Assembly: GCF_001747095.1 (NCBI RefSeq)
Contig: NZ_MDGP01000001.1
Location: 355,001 to 419,000, forward strand
Reading direction: 5' to 3'
Source: Roseivirga sp. 4D4
Lineage (GTDB): Bacteria > Bacteroidota > Bacteroidia > Cytophagales > Cyclobacteriaceae
Length of the DNA: 64,000 nt
The number at the start of each line of letters is the position of its first letter. Within the stretch, counting starts at the first letter, position 1. The notes under the pieces were generated by a model. It saw only the letters and a program-made list of their open reading frames with translations. It did no database searches and was not told the DNA's origin. The translations under genes and the position numbers were made by a program. Of the stretch, positions 36,940 through 44,719 are shown in pieces.

Positions 36940-38499
36940 CTAGTATACTTCAAATAGTGAGTGGTGATCGCTTGTTAGTTGATCTGTAGCTGCGGTTTTG
37001 CAGATATCCATGAAGGCGCGGCTTTCAATGATTTGATGTGCTTTTTCAATGTCTTTGGAGAAGATACGATCCGCTTCCGCATGATCGATTTTTTCTCGGG
37101 TATGGGCGTGGCAGGCTTCGAGAATTGCACCTGATTTTAAAGGTCTTCTAAAGTCGAATGCCTGAGCGGCACACAGTAATTCAATGGCCAGGATCTGCTC
37201 CAGGTTCCCAATGATTTCCAACGCCTTTCTACCGCTGATCGACCCCATACTCACATGGTCTTCTTGTCCCAAAGAAGTCGGGACACTATCGGCACTGGCA
37301 GGGAAGCAAAGACTTTTGTTCTCGCTGACCAAGGCGGCAGAAGTGTACTGTGGCAACATGAACCCTGAGTTGATACCCGTATCATTCATTAGAAGTTGGG
37401 GCAAGCCTTCAATTTTGCCTTCTAGTGAAAGGTAAATTCTCCGATCAGAGATATTACCTAGTTCTGCTGCCGCCAGTGCGGCATAATCTAAGGGCAATGC
37501 CAGAGGTTGCCCATGAAAATTACCACCACTGATCGTTTCTTCTGCACTTAGGATAATCGGGTTATCGGTGACTGAGTTCAACTCGACTTCCAGCAATTCT
37601 TTTAGGTGAAGCCATGTGTTTCTGGAAGTACCATGAACCTGAGGAATACACCTGAGGGAGTAGGGGTCTTGTACCCGATCGCAATCAGCATGCGCAGAAA
37701 GAATTTCAGAGTTTTCCAGCAGTGTCTTTACACGATGGGCAACATGTTGATTGCCCTTGAATGGTCTTAAGGCATGTAATTCGGGAGAAAACGGTTTGAT
37801 AGAACCTTGCAGCGCCTCAATCATCATTGCACCAATGATATCGGCATGATTGAGACAGTTATGAAGTCTATCGAGGACTTCGACCGCATGAGCTGCGATA
37901 AATTGTGTTCCATTGATTAATGCAAGCCCTTCCTTTGGACCAAGTGCTATTGAATTGAGGTTAGTTTTTTCAAAGAGTGACTTAGTACTGATTTTCTCGC
38001 CTTGATAGAAAACCTCTCCAAGGCCAATAAGTGGTAGGAACAAGTGAGCTAAAGGAGCCAAATCTCCTGATGCACCTACGGAGCCTTTTTCGGGAACAAC
38101 AGGGATTGCATCGTTGTCAATATGCCAAATGATTCTTTCTAAAGTACTCAGTTGAATACCTGAGAAGCCCTGAGCCAGAGAGTGCACTTTCAGAATCATC
38201 ATCAGTTTGCTCAATTTTGGGGCTATTGGCTCGCCTACACCCACACTATGACTTTTTAGGATATTGTATTGAAGGGTCTCGGTGTCCTCAGCAGATATTT
38301 TGGTAGTACACAAGGGTCCAAAACCGGTGTTTATGCCGTAGACCTTTGTTTCGTTTTCAGTGATCTCTTTGACATACTGAGTGCTTTGATTAATTCGATC
38401 TATGCTTTCGCGATTTAAGGCTCCTTGGATATTGCCATTTGCAATTCCTAGCGCTTTACCCGCAGTTAAATGTTGCGATCCGTAGTTGAATACTTCCAT
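36940..38499 (-). CDS. hutH: Histidine ammonia-lyase
   Basis: HutH deaminates histidine to urocanate, the first step of the pathway, in the cytosol. The MIO cofactor arises from Ala143-Ser144-Gly145 in GSVGASGDLAPLAH. I chose ATG 38499, which places this triad at almost the canonical 142-144; the upstream GTG at 38520 would shift it by seven. Other signature parts: YGINTGFGPL, NGTQF and QEDHVSMG. The 519-residue length is normal. It is the first gene of the cluster, and its promoter lies in the short region shared with the divergent LysR gene. Confidence 0.97.
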   Translation of the reverse strand: MEVFNYGSQHLTAGKALGIANGNIQGALNRESIDRINQSTQYVKEITENETKVYGINTGFGPLCTTKISAEDTETLQYNILKSHSVGVGEPIAPKLSKLMMILKVHSLAQGFSGIQLSTLERIIWHIDNDAIPVVPEKGSVGASGDLAPLAHLFLPLIGLGEVFYQGEKISTKSLFEKTNLNSIALGPKEGLALINGTQFIAAHAVEVLDRLHNCLNHADIIGAMMIEALQGSIKPFSPELHALRPFKGNQHVAHRVKTLLENSEILSAHADCDRVQDPYSLRCIPQVHGTSRNTWLHLKELLEVELNSVTDNPIILSAEETISGGNFHGQPLALPLDYAALAAAELGNISDRRIYLSLEGKIEGLPQLLMNDTGINSGFMLPQYTSAALVSENKSLCFPASADSVPTSLGQEDHVSMGSISGRKALEIIGNLEQILAIELLCAAQAFDFRRPLKSGAILEACHAHTREKIDHAEADRIFSKDIEKAHQIIESRAFMDICKTAATDQLTSDHHSLFEVY

Positions 38500-38560
38500 A
38501 CAATTGAGATTTATCAGCACATAAATCTACTTTGAAATAGTAATTCCTATAAATGATTTA

Positions 38561-38577
38561 TTATTATTGAATAATAA
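38561..38577. promoter_or_regulatory. Perfect dyad in the hutH-lysR divergent promoter: candidate LysR site
   Basis: TTATTATT-G-AATAATAA is a perfect 17-base inverted repeat. It contains the T-N11-A pattern of LysR-type regulators and lies 13 bases before the LysR start and 62 bases before hutH. AT-rich dyads arise by chance fairly often, so the assignment leans on its position. Confidence 0.5.
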
Positions 38578-38590
38578 CTAATAGTAATTA

Positions 38591-39460
38591 ATGGAATTAC
38601 GTCATTTAAGGTATTTGCTGGTGCTGGGCCGAGAGCTTCATTTTGCCAAGGCAGCAGAGAAGTTGTTCATCACCCAACCTGCCTTATCTAAGCAAATTCA
38701 ACAACTCGAGGAGGAGCTAGGTACAAGACTCTTAAATCGTACCAAGCGAAGTGTTAGCCTCACGCAAGCAGGCAAATACTTGATGGATGAGGCAGACTAT
38801 ATTATCAACCATATCGATCGAGTAGTAGAAGCTACCAAGCGCAAAGGAGAAGGCGAGGAAGGAGAAATTCGAATTGGATTTGTGGGCTCTGCTATGCAGA
38901 ATATCATACCCGAGTTGTTGGAACAAATGAGTAAGGATCATCCAAATGTTCATGCCTCTCTGGATGAGTTGAATAATAAGGACCAGCTAGATGCCATTGC
39001 TCATGATCGGCTGGATATTGGTTTTGTAAGGTTGGAGAGTGTGCATAAGGGATTTGAGCAAAAGGTAGTGTTTGAAGACTCTTTCTCATTGGTGGTTTCT
39101 GAACGACATCCGATTCAACCTGATGCTTTTGAAAGTCTCTATCAGTTTAAAGAGGAGCAGTTTATACTCTTCTCGAATGATTATAGTGAGGAGTATTACG
39201 ACAATATCATGAGTATATTTTCAGATCATGGTTTTGAGCCAAAGGTTTCCCACCGATCTGTACAGGCGAATAGTATATTTCGGTTAGTAGAGCGACAGTT
39301 AGGCGTTGCTATAGTGCCATCCGCTTTGGCAGGTGGTGTGGACTTAGGTGTACTTTTTATTCCTTTGAACCATTTGCCTCAACGTACCAAGCTGATGGCC
39401 GTCTGGGATGCCAAGAATAGAAATGAAGCACTCGGCAAGTTCTTAGATTTGATGAGATAG
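38591..39460 (+). CDS. LysR-family regulator, divergent from hut cluster
   Basis: The 289-residue protein has the LysR winged helix at 1-60 (LRHLRYLLVLGRELHFAKAA, LFITQPALSKQIQQLEEELG, LLNRTKRSVSLTQAG) and a two-lobe effector-binding domain from about 90 (IRIGFVGSAM). It is divergently arranged with hutH, the classic layout for a LysR regulator and its target. Histidine genes are more often run by HutC (GntR) or HutP, so this arrangement is worth noting. Urocanate is the likely effector, by analogy only. Confidence 0.94.
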   Translation: MELRHLRYLLVLGRELHFAKAAEKLFITQPALSKQIQQLEEELGTRLLNRTKRSVSLTQAGKYLMDEADYIINHIDRVVEATKRKGEGEEGEIRIGFVGSAMQNIIPELLEQMSKDHPNVHASLDELNNKDQLDAIAHDRLDIGFVRLESVHKGFEQKVVFEDSFSLVVSERHPIQPDAFESLYQFKEEQFILFSNDYSEEYYDNIMSIFSDHGFEPKVSHRSVQANSIFRLVERQLGVAIVPSALAGGVDLGVLFIPLNHLPQRTKLMAVWDAKNRNEALGKFLDLMR

Positions 39461-39463
39461 TTG

Positions 39464-39738
39464 TCACCCTCCGCTCTTGGAGCACCCTGCCTTTGCCGCA
39501 GGCAGGCTCCCTTAAGGGAGGACAGGGATGATTGTTTCGCTTTCCCTCGCTGGCGGGGGCAGGGGGTGGAGTAAATTCTGTTTAAGATGAGGTTGCATTA
39601 TTGATTGAGTAATGCATAACTCTCAATGTATGCCCTAAGATTATGGGAATTGATTTCTCAGTCTCCCTCCGCCTGTCGGCACCTCCCTCAAGGGAGGACA
39701 AGGTTGATCATTTCATTGTCTGGCTGGGCTAGGGGTTG
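39464..39738. repeat. Structured repeat, copy A, left of the DUF559 gene
   Basis: This noncoding stretch repeats on the other side of the DUF559 gene. It begins TCACCCTCCG, holds the hairpin CCTGCCT/AGGCAGG, the palindrome CTCCCTTAAGGGAG, and a GC-rich GGCGGGGGCAGGGGGTGGAG block. It ends with a 45-base segment (39632-39676) that is identical in copy B (40399-40443). A further CTCCCTCAAGGGAGGACAAG block and GGGCTAGGGGTTGGG run up to 39738. It covers the whole gap between the LysR and nuclease genes. Confidence 0.85.
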
Positions 39739-39777
39739 GGCCAACTAATTTTCTTTCGTTATCTTGATTCTACGCAG

Positions 39778-40161
39778 ATGCCGTCAAATAACTACTACAA
39801 CAAGCACCTTAAGGAAAATGCAAATGCCCTTCGAAAGAGAATGACAAAGGCTGAGGCTTGCTTATGGAAATATGTGCTTAGGGCGAAGATGCTCGAAGGG
39901 CATCAATTTAGAAGGCAGCGTCCTATTGATAAGTACATTGTTGATTTTATCTGCCTTGAACTTAAGCTGATTATTGAGGTTGATGGGGTCACGCATGAGC
40001 ATGGAGAAATTGCTTTAGAAGATAATGTCAGGCAAGAGAGGTTAGAGGAACTTGGGTTTAAAGTAATCCGATTTACCGATGATGAGGTACTTACCCAGAT
40101 CAATAGGGTTAGGGAATCGATACTAGGTTCGATTGAAGAACTGGAAAATTCAGGCAAATAG
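39778..40161 (+). CDS. DUF559-family endonuclease-like protein
   Basis: From ATG 39778 the protein has 127 residues. The DUF559/Vsr-like fold is shown by MTKAEACLWKYVLRAKMLEGHQFRRQRPI, then YIVDFICLELKLIIEVDGVTHE (the Asp and Glu-x-Asp of a PD-(D/E)xK site), then RQERLEELGFKVIRFTDDEVL. I prefer this start because the TTG at 39736 would add residues from the repeat. It is bracketed by two copies of a structured repeat, the usual setting of this family. Whether it moves or maintains those repeats is unknown. Confidence 0.88.
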   Translation: MPSNNYYNKHLKENANALRKRMTKAEACLWKYVLRAKMLEGHQFRRQRPIDKYIVDFICLELKLIIEVDGVTHEHGEIALEDNVRQERLEELGFKVIRFTDDEVLTQINRVRESILGSIEELENSGK

Positions 40162-40164
40162 GAA

Positions 40165-40466
40165 TCACCCTCCGTCCTGTGGACACCCTGCCTTTGCCGG
40201 TAGGCAGGCTCCCTCAAGGGAGGACAAGCAACTCCGTTTTGTAGGCTCTTTTTTATCATTAGGTCTCTTTAAAATGGTTCGAGTATCTTTTGGGCTTAGT
40301 TGTCCCCCGCTGGCGGGGGCTAGGGGGTGGAGAGAGTTCTCTTTAAGAAAAGTTTGATTTATTGATTCTTTGAGTAATGCGGTATCTCTGAATGTATGGC
40401 CCTAAGATTATGGGAATTGATTTCTCAGTCTCCCTCCGCCTGTTGGCACCTCTCTAGGGGGTGGAG
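40165..40466. repeat. Structured repeat, copy B, right of the DUF559 gene
   Basis: This copy parallels copy A in order: TCACCCTCCG, CCTGCCT/AGGCAGG hairpin, CTCCCTCAAGGGAG palindrome, GGCGGGGGCTAGGGGGTGGAG, then the identical 45-base segment (40399-40443). It differs by indels and in its end, where the later palindrome and GGGTTGGG block are collapsed to CTCTCTAGGGGGTGGAG. Short open frames here are not genes. Confidence 0.85.
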
Positions 40467-40509
40467 AAAACGCTCCATTGGGTGAGCGTAATGCTGTAAT
40501 GAGCCCGGG

Positions 40510-41376
40510 TCAGTTAACAATCAATTGCTTATAGGCCTTTTTATAGTGAGAGGGTTTGTGTCCAGTGATTTCCTTGAATTGCCGATTGAAATAGGAGAGG
40601 CTTTTAAAACCTGAATCGAAGGCCACTGACGAAATGGAACAATCTTCGGTGTTTAATAATTGCAGGGCCTTTGTTACTCGGTATTCGTTCAAGAATTTCG
40701 TAAAGGTCTTAGATGTTAAACGTTTGAATAGCCGACAGAAGGAGGGAATTGTCAGGTTGGTCAAATCCGCCACTTCCTGCAAGTTGATATCGTCCATGTA
40801 ATGCTCTGCCACCAATTCGTAAACATGCTTCATACGATTGAAGTCGCCAGTACCTATTGCTAAAGCTGCGGCATTGGTGTTTATGATTTGATACTGTGAA
40901 GACTCTGTGAGGTCATTGAGAAAGTCCAGTAGTAGGACGAGCCTTTTGAATGGTGGGGCTTCCAATATTTTTAATAGCTTCTTAACAGATTTCTCTTTAG
41001 TCTTCTTGCCGAAGATGATACCCTGCTTAGCTCTTTCAAACAGCTGTTTGATTTGACCCATCTCTGGTTTCTCGAAAAATCCTTCTCCCATAAAATCCTC
41101 TTTTAATTGAAGTACTACTTCGAAGTTGTCATCATGAGCTGAAGTTAAAAATGGATGGTGTGGAATATTGGGTCCAATAAACAGCAAAACACCATCTTGA
41201 AAATGGGATAAGTAATTACCAATGCAGAGGTCTCCTCTGCCTTTGTGAACATAGACAAGCTCGTATTCCGGATGATGGTGCCAATAGTTCATGATGCACT
41301 CATGTTTGGTCACATATTTCTGAATGTGAAACGAGCTGCCGACATCTGGAGAGATTTTTTCTATCAGTGGACGCAT
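40510..41376 (-). CDS. AraC-family regulator with cupin N-terminus
   Basis: The 288-residue regulator has a cupin-like sensor half (HHHPEYELVYVHKGRGDLCI; HHPFL) and a C-terminal pair of helix-turn-helices: DINLQEVADLTNLTIPSFCR and SISSVAFDSGFKSLSYFNRQ, ending with GHKPSHYKK. Cupin-AraC proteins usually sense sugars or small organic ligands. It diverges from the MFS transporter across a 170-base gap that presumably holds both promoters; I could not pick out an operator. Control of the transporter is a fair inference. Confidence 0.93.
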   Translation of the reverse strand: MRPLIEKISPDVGSSFHIQKYVTKHECIMNYWHHHPEYELVYVHKGRGDLCIGNYLSHFQDGVLLFIGPNIPHHPFLTSAHDDNFEVVLQLKEDFMGEGFFEKPEMGQIKQLFERAKQGIIFGKKTKEKSVKKLLKILEAPPFKRLVLLLDFLNDLTESSQYQIINTNAAALAIGTGDFNRMKHVYELVAEHYMDDINLQEVADLTNLTIPSFCRLFKRLTSKTFTKFLNEYRVTKALQLLNTEDCSISSVAFDSGFKSLSYFNRQFKEITGHKPSHYKKAYKQLIVN

Positions 41377-41546
41377 GTATCAATTTGAATGATATTGCCT
41401 TTAAAATCAAGTTTGGAGTTCTCTAAGGTTAATATTGTTCAAAAAGTGGTGAATATGCGAAGAAATAATTCCAGAAGGGCTCGGTTAATTTGAAGAAAAG
41501 AATCCAACTCAGGTTATAGGGATGTGGCATTTAGGATATGTAAACG

Positions 41547-42692
41547 ATGATAAAAAACATTAAGCTTGTATTGCAACACCCAGAGAGCCGGGCTGTCGCC
41601 ATGGTATTTATGGCACTGTCCATGGTCTTTGGTGCCTTTGTAACGAGGCTAGTGGAGATCAAGGTTAAGCTCGGACTTAGTGAGGCAGAGCTGGGTACTG
41701 CACTATTCTTCATTCCACTGGGGGCTGCAACGCTATTACCATTCTATAGTAAGATCATTAGCAGATTTGGCGAACGAAGAACTACGGCTTGGTCGATTTG
41801 TGTCTTGCTGCTGAGCATGATTCTTCCATGGTATGCTTCTGATCAGTACACGTTGATGGGCGTCTTCTATTTACTTGGACTGGGAATGGGTTTAACAGAT
41901 GTTTCAATGAATGCAGAGGTAGCAGAAATTGAAAAGCAGAAGTCCAGGATCATCATGTCTACATGCCATGGCTTTTTTAGTATAGGGGGGATGCTTGGTG
42001 CCGTTATAAGTTCAATTTTCATATCACTATCTATTGATCTATCGATTCAAATGGCAATGATAGGCGTGGTCCTGATTGTCACTCTGGCGCCACTCTTCAA
42101 ACATATGATTGATGCCCCAGAACACGAAGCAGAGGCCAATAAGGGTTTTGAATTACCCACATTCAAGGTGTTGGTATTTGCCTTCATTGGGTTTTGTGTC
42201 ATGATGAGCGAAGGGGGAATCACCGATTGGGCATCTATCTATATGAAGGAAAACCTTGAGGTTATTGGTCAGTATGCAGGTGCCGGTTTTGCTGGGTTTT
42301 CATTAATGATGGCGATGGCTAGGTTTCAAGGGGATAGTTTGCATGTTCGGTTTGGAGCTAAGTCGCTGGTTTTAGCCGGTAGTCTGGTGGCAATTGCTGG
42401 TTTAGCACTAGTATTATTACAGACCCCTTTATGGGCCATTATTGGCTTCAGTCTGGCGGGTTTGGGTTATTCAGTAATCGTCCCGATTCTTTTTAGCACA
42501 GCTGCCAAGCAGGAGGGCGTCAAGCCGTCTAAGGGCATCGCTACGGTGGCCTCCTCAGGATACATTGGTATGCTTGCTGGTCCTGTTCTGATTGGGTTCA
42601 TAGCCGATAGTTATGGCCTAGTAAACGGATTTACTTTCCTATTAATCCTGACAGGTTTAGCCTTTTTGATGGCGCTGAGAGCTTTCCGTTGA
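41547..42692 (+). CDS. MFS transporter (YbjJ/FucP-like)
   Basis: This 381-residue inner-membrane protein has 12 predicted spans. The loop 2-3 motif is ISRFGERRTT, followed by GLGMGLTDVSMNAEVAEIEK, a segment typical of the YbjJ/FucP-like group, and STCHGFFSIGGMLGA. Substrate is not evident: sugars or organic acids are typical for relatives. It diverges from an AraC/cupin regulator and its stop abuts that of the convergent esterase gene with no spacer. Confidence 0.9.
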   Translation: MIKNIKLVLQHPESRAVAMVFMALSMVFGAFVTRLVEIKVKLGLSEAELGTALFFIPLGAATLLPFYSKIISRFGERRTTAWSICVLLLSMILPWYASDQYTLMGVFYLLGLGMGLTDVSMNAEVAEIEKQKSRIIMSTCHGFFSIGGMLGAVISSIFISLSIDLSIQMAMIGVVLIVTLAPLFKHMIDAPEHEAEANKGFELPTFKVLVFAFIGFCVMMSEGGITDWASIYMKENLEVIGQYAGAGFAGFSLMMAMARFQGDSLHVRFGAKSLVLAGSLVAIAGLALVLLQTPLWAIIGFSLAGLGYSVIVPILFSTAAKQEGVKPSKGIATVASSGYIGMLAGPVLIGFIADSYGLVNGFTFLLILTGLAFLMALRAFR

Positions 42693-43562
42693 TTATCGGG
42701 TGAAACTTTGACTGATAAATTTCAATCCGATGGGAAGAGAAGTTCTCCAAAAGTTCCAGGTATGGGCACCATCTCTTACGCGATATTGATGATTAATGCC
42801 TCGCTTTCGCATTTCGATGTGAAGACTGGCATTGCCTATGGCAAGAAAATCATCATCTCCACAATCAAAGTAGATTCTTACAGTGTTTAGGCGTTTTACG
42901 TCCGCTGTTTTGGCAATATCGAGTATAGAGTTCTTCCGGTAGTGATCCGACAATCGTGCTTCTCCTTGTAGTCCTTTCCCCAAGACGCGCCCCCAATAAC
43001 CATCGAAACCTTGCTGGCGGCCAGCTAACATTTCTTCATCTGTTCCTACGGCTGAACTAAAGGCGGCAGCTGCACCAAAGAGATCTGGATAAAGCATGGC
43101 AAAGCGCAAGGTTCCAGCTCCCCCCATGGATAGCCCACTAATACCTCTGAATTGTTTTTCTGCTCTGATGCGATATTGATCCTCGACATGTGGCATGAGC
43201 TCTTCGATGAACATGTCACCATATCGGTAAGAATTGTCGTGGTTATTCATATAGAGCCTGTCATCACCATCAGGCATAATAATGATCATGGGAGGAATTT
43301 CTCCTGTTTCAATGCCTTCGTCAACAATGCGTTGCATATCGCCAAACTGAATCCAGTCGGTTTCATTTCCAGTAAAGCCATTCAGCAGATAAACTACCGG
43401 ATAATTTCTTTCAGAGTGTTCATATCCGTCTGGCAGATAAACAGAGTAGTTGATGTCTTTGGCGAGGGTTTTACTCTCAAACGAGAGACTCTCTTTAACA
43501 GTGCTTTGGGCAGAAAGCGAGGTTGTCGCCAAGGCAAAGAACAGTGTAAACAAGCTTTTCAT
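42693..43562 (-). CDS. Secreted esterase (esterase-D-like alpha/beta hydrolase)
   Basis: 289 residues with a Sec signal (about 1-18, ending LSAQ). The catalytic Ser is in GISGLSMGGAGT, the probable acid in YFDCGDDDFLAIGN, and the His in GAHTWNFW. The oxyanion region is VVYLLNGFTGNETDW. It fits the PF00756 family, which contains feruloyl/acetylxylan esterases, and enzymes that deacylate thioesters. Likely periplasmic or surface-exposed. It is 9 bases from the following minus-strand HExxH protein, so co-transcription is likely. Confidence 0.92.
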   Translation of the reverse strand: MKSLFTLFFALATTSLSAQSTVKESLSFESKTLAKDINYSVYLPDGYEHSERNYPVVYLLNGFTGNETDWIQFGDMQRIVDEGIETGEIPPMIIIMPDGDDRLYMNNHDNSYRYGDMFIEELMPHVEDQYRIRAEKQFRGISGLSMGGAGTLRFAMLYPDLFGAAAAFSSAVGTDEEMLAGRQQGFDGYWGRVLGKGLQGEARLSDHYRKNSILDIAKTADVKRLNTVRIYFDCGDDDFLAIGNASLHIEMRKRGINHQYRVRDGAHTWNFWRTSLPIGLKFISQSFTR

Positions 43563-43571
43563 GATTGATCT

Positions 43572-44612
43572 TTAATTCAAAACAAATGCTGCATGCTGAT
43601 CGGTGAAGCGCTTTTTCGATAATTCCTCTTTCAGAAGCCCGATAGCTTCCAAATTCATACCGACTCCCCGCGTTCGCACCCAGAAGTAATTGTCCTTAAT
43701 ATAAGATTCTATTCCCTTATTATTTAAATCAGCTATGATATTGGCCAATCTTTGATCGATCTTTTGATTAAGCTCTTGAAAGTTATAGTGGATCAAAGTG
43801 TAGGCTTGCCTCAAGTCTGTGTTTGCCAAAAAACCTTCATAGAGCTGAGGGTATTTGGTTTGAGCCTTGCTTAAATAGGAAAGCATGAAGTATTTGAATT
43901 CATAATAAGCCATGCGAATGCTGCTCATGTTTTGAATGTAATCCAGATAGGCTCCTGGCCTTTTTTCTGCCATTTCTTTGTACACAGGAAAGAGATTGTA
44001 GGAGATCCGTGTACCTCGATAATAGGCATTGAATTCATCCAGAAGGCCGTAAACCCCTTGTTTTTGACTTCCTACATTGCTTTTGGGAGTGATGTAAGGA
44101 TCGTAGCGAAAAGTCCTTAGCGCTTTAGGAATATCTCGCTTTAGTTCGTTGCTATTATAGACTTCAGAGTGCTTAACTAGTAGAATATTATCGCCATCGA
44201 TCATAAAGGCTGAAAAGGAGTCTGAAAAGTCAAAATCTTCCGGTGGATTTTCGCTTAGTATTTGATACCCATAATAGCTGGTGAAGTTGTGAAGCGATTC
44301 ATGTACAACTGTGTTCAAAGAGCCTCGAACCTCTTCTGCAGTTCTCCCACTTAGCCAGGTCTCTGGTTTGGTAGGTTTGCCGGTCGTTATGGTCATGCGA
44401 TTGATCTTGTACTTCGTAGGGAGTTTGCTTAAAGATTCCAGCATTTTGAAAGCATCTGGATCATGCTCCTCAATCAAAGAATACATTAATCGAACTTGTT
44501 GATTCTTAGAAAGTGATTGTCCAAACCCGATACTTAGGGCCGAATACATTAACGAAGCGATAAGAATTAGTCTACGCACTAAGGAATAATTGTTTCCTAA
44601 CAATACGATCAT
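43572..44612 (-). CDS. Exported HExxH protein, putative zinc peptidase, no recognised family
   Basis: The 346-residue protein has a signal peptide (cut near residue 31, GFGQ). Residues 104-108 read HESLH, a perfect HExxH zinc motif set in a helix (TVVHESLHNFTSYYGY). Glu193 in LLDEFNAYY could be the third ligand, which would make it a gluzincin-like enzyme. The remainder is helical, with Tyr/Arg-rich segments. No prodomain or second known domain is seen. I do not recognise a named family. It may be co-transcribed with the downstream esterase. Peptidase activity is inference from the motif. Confidence 0.8.
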   Translation of the reverse strand: MIVLLGNNYSLVRRLILIASLMYSALSIGFGQSLSKNQQVRLMYSLIEEHDPDAFKMLESLSKLPTKYKINRMTITTGKPTKPETWLSGRTAEEVRGSLNTVVHESLHNFTSYYGYQILSENPPEDFDFSDSFSAFMIDGDNILLVKHSEVYNSNELKRDIPKALRTFRYDPYITPKSNVGSQKQGVYGLLDEFNAYYRGTRISYNLFPVYKEMAEKRPGAYLDYIQNMSSIRMAYYEFKYFMLSYLSKAQTKYPQLYEGFLANTDLRQAYTLIHYNFQELNQKIDQRLANIIADLNNKGIESYIKDNYFWVRTRGVGMNLEAIGLLKEELSKKRFTDQHAAFVLN

Positions 44613-44719
44613 ATGGCGGTTTAAGTATGGTGAGTTAATAATTCAAGAGTTTTTGATCTTATCGGTGCCTGAAACCAGAAATGTTCTAAATTAGAAATCC
44701 AACTTATTCGTATCCTTCT

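Noticed and set aside
39736..39777. TTG start for the DUF559 protein
   Set aside because: The extra residues derive from the repeat and do not fit the family; ATG 39778 gives the expected N-terminus.
40190..40357. Short open frames in the repeats around the DUF559 gene
   Set aside because: They lie within noncoding palindromic repeats that are also present in the other copy, in which the frames are not preserved.
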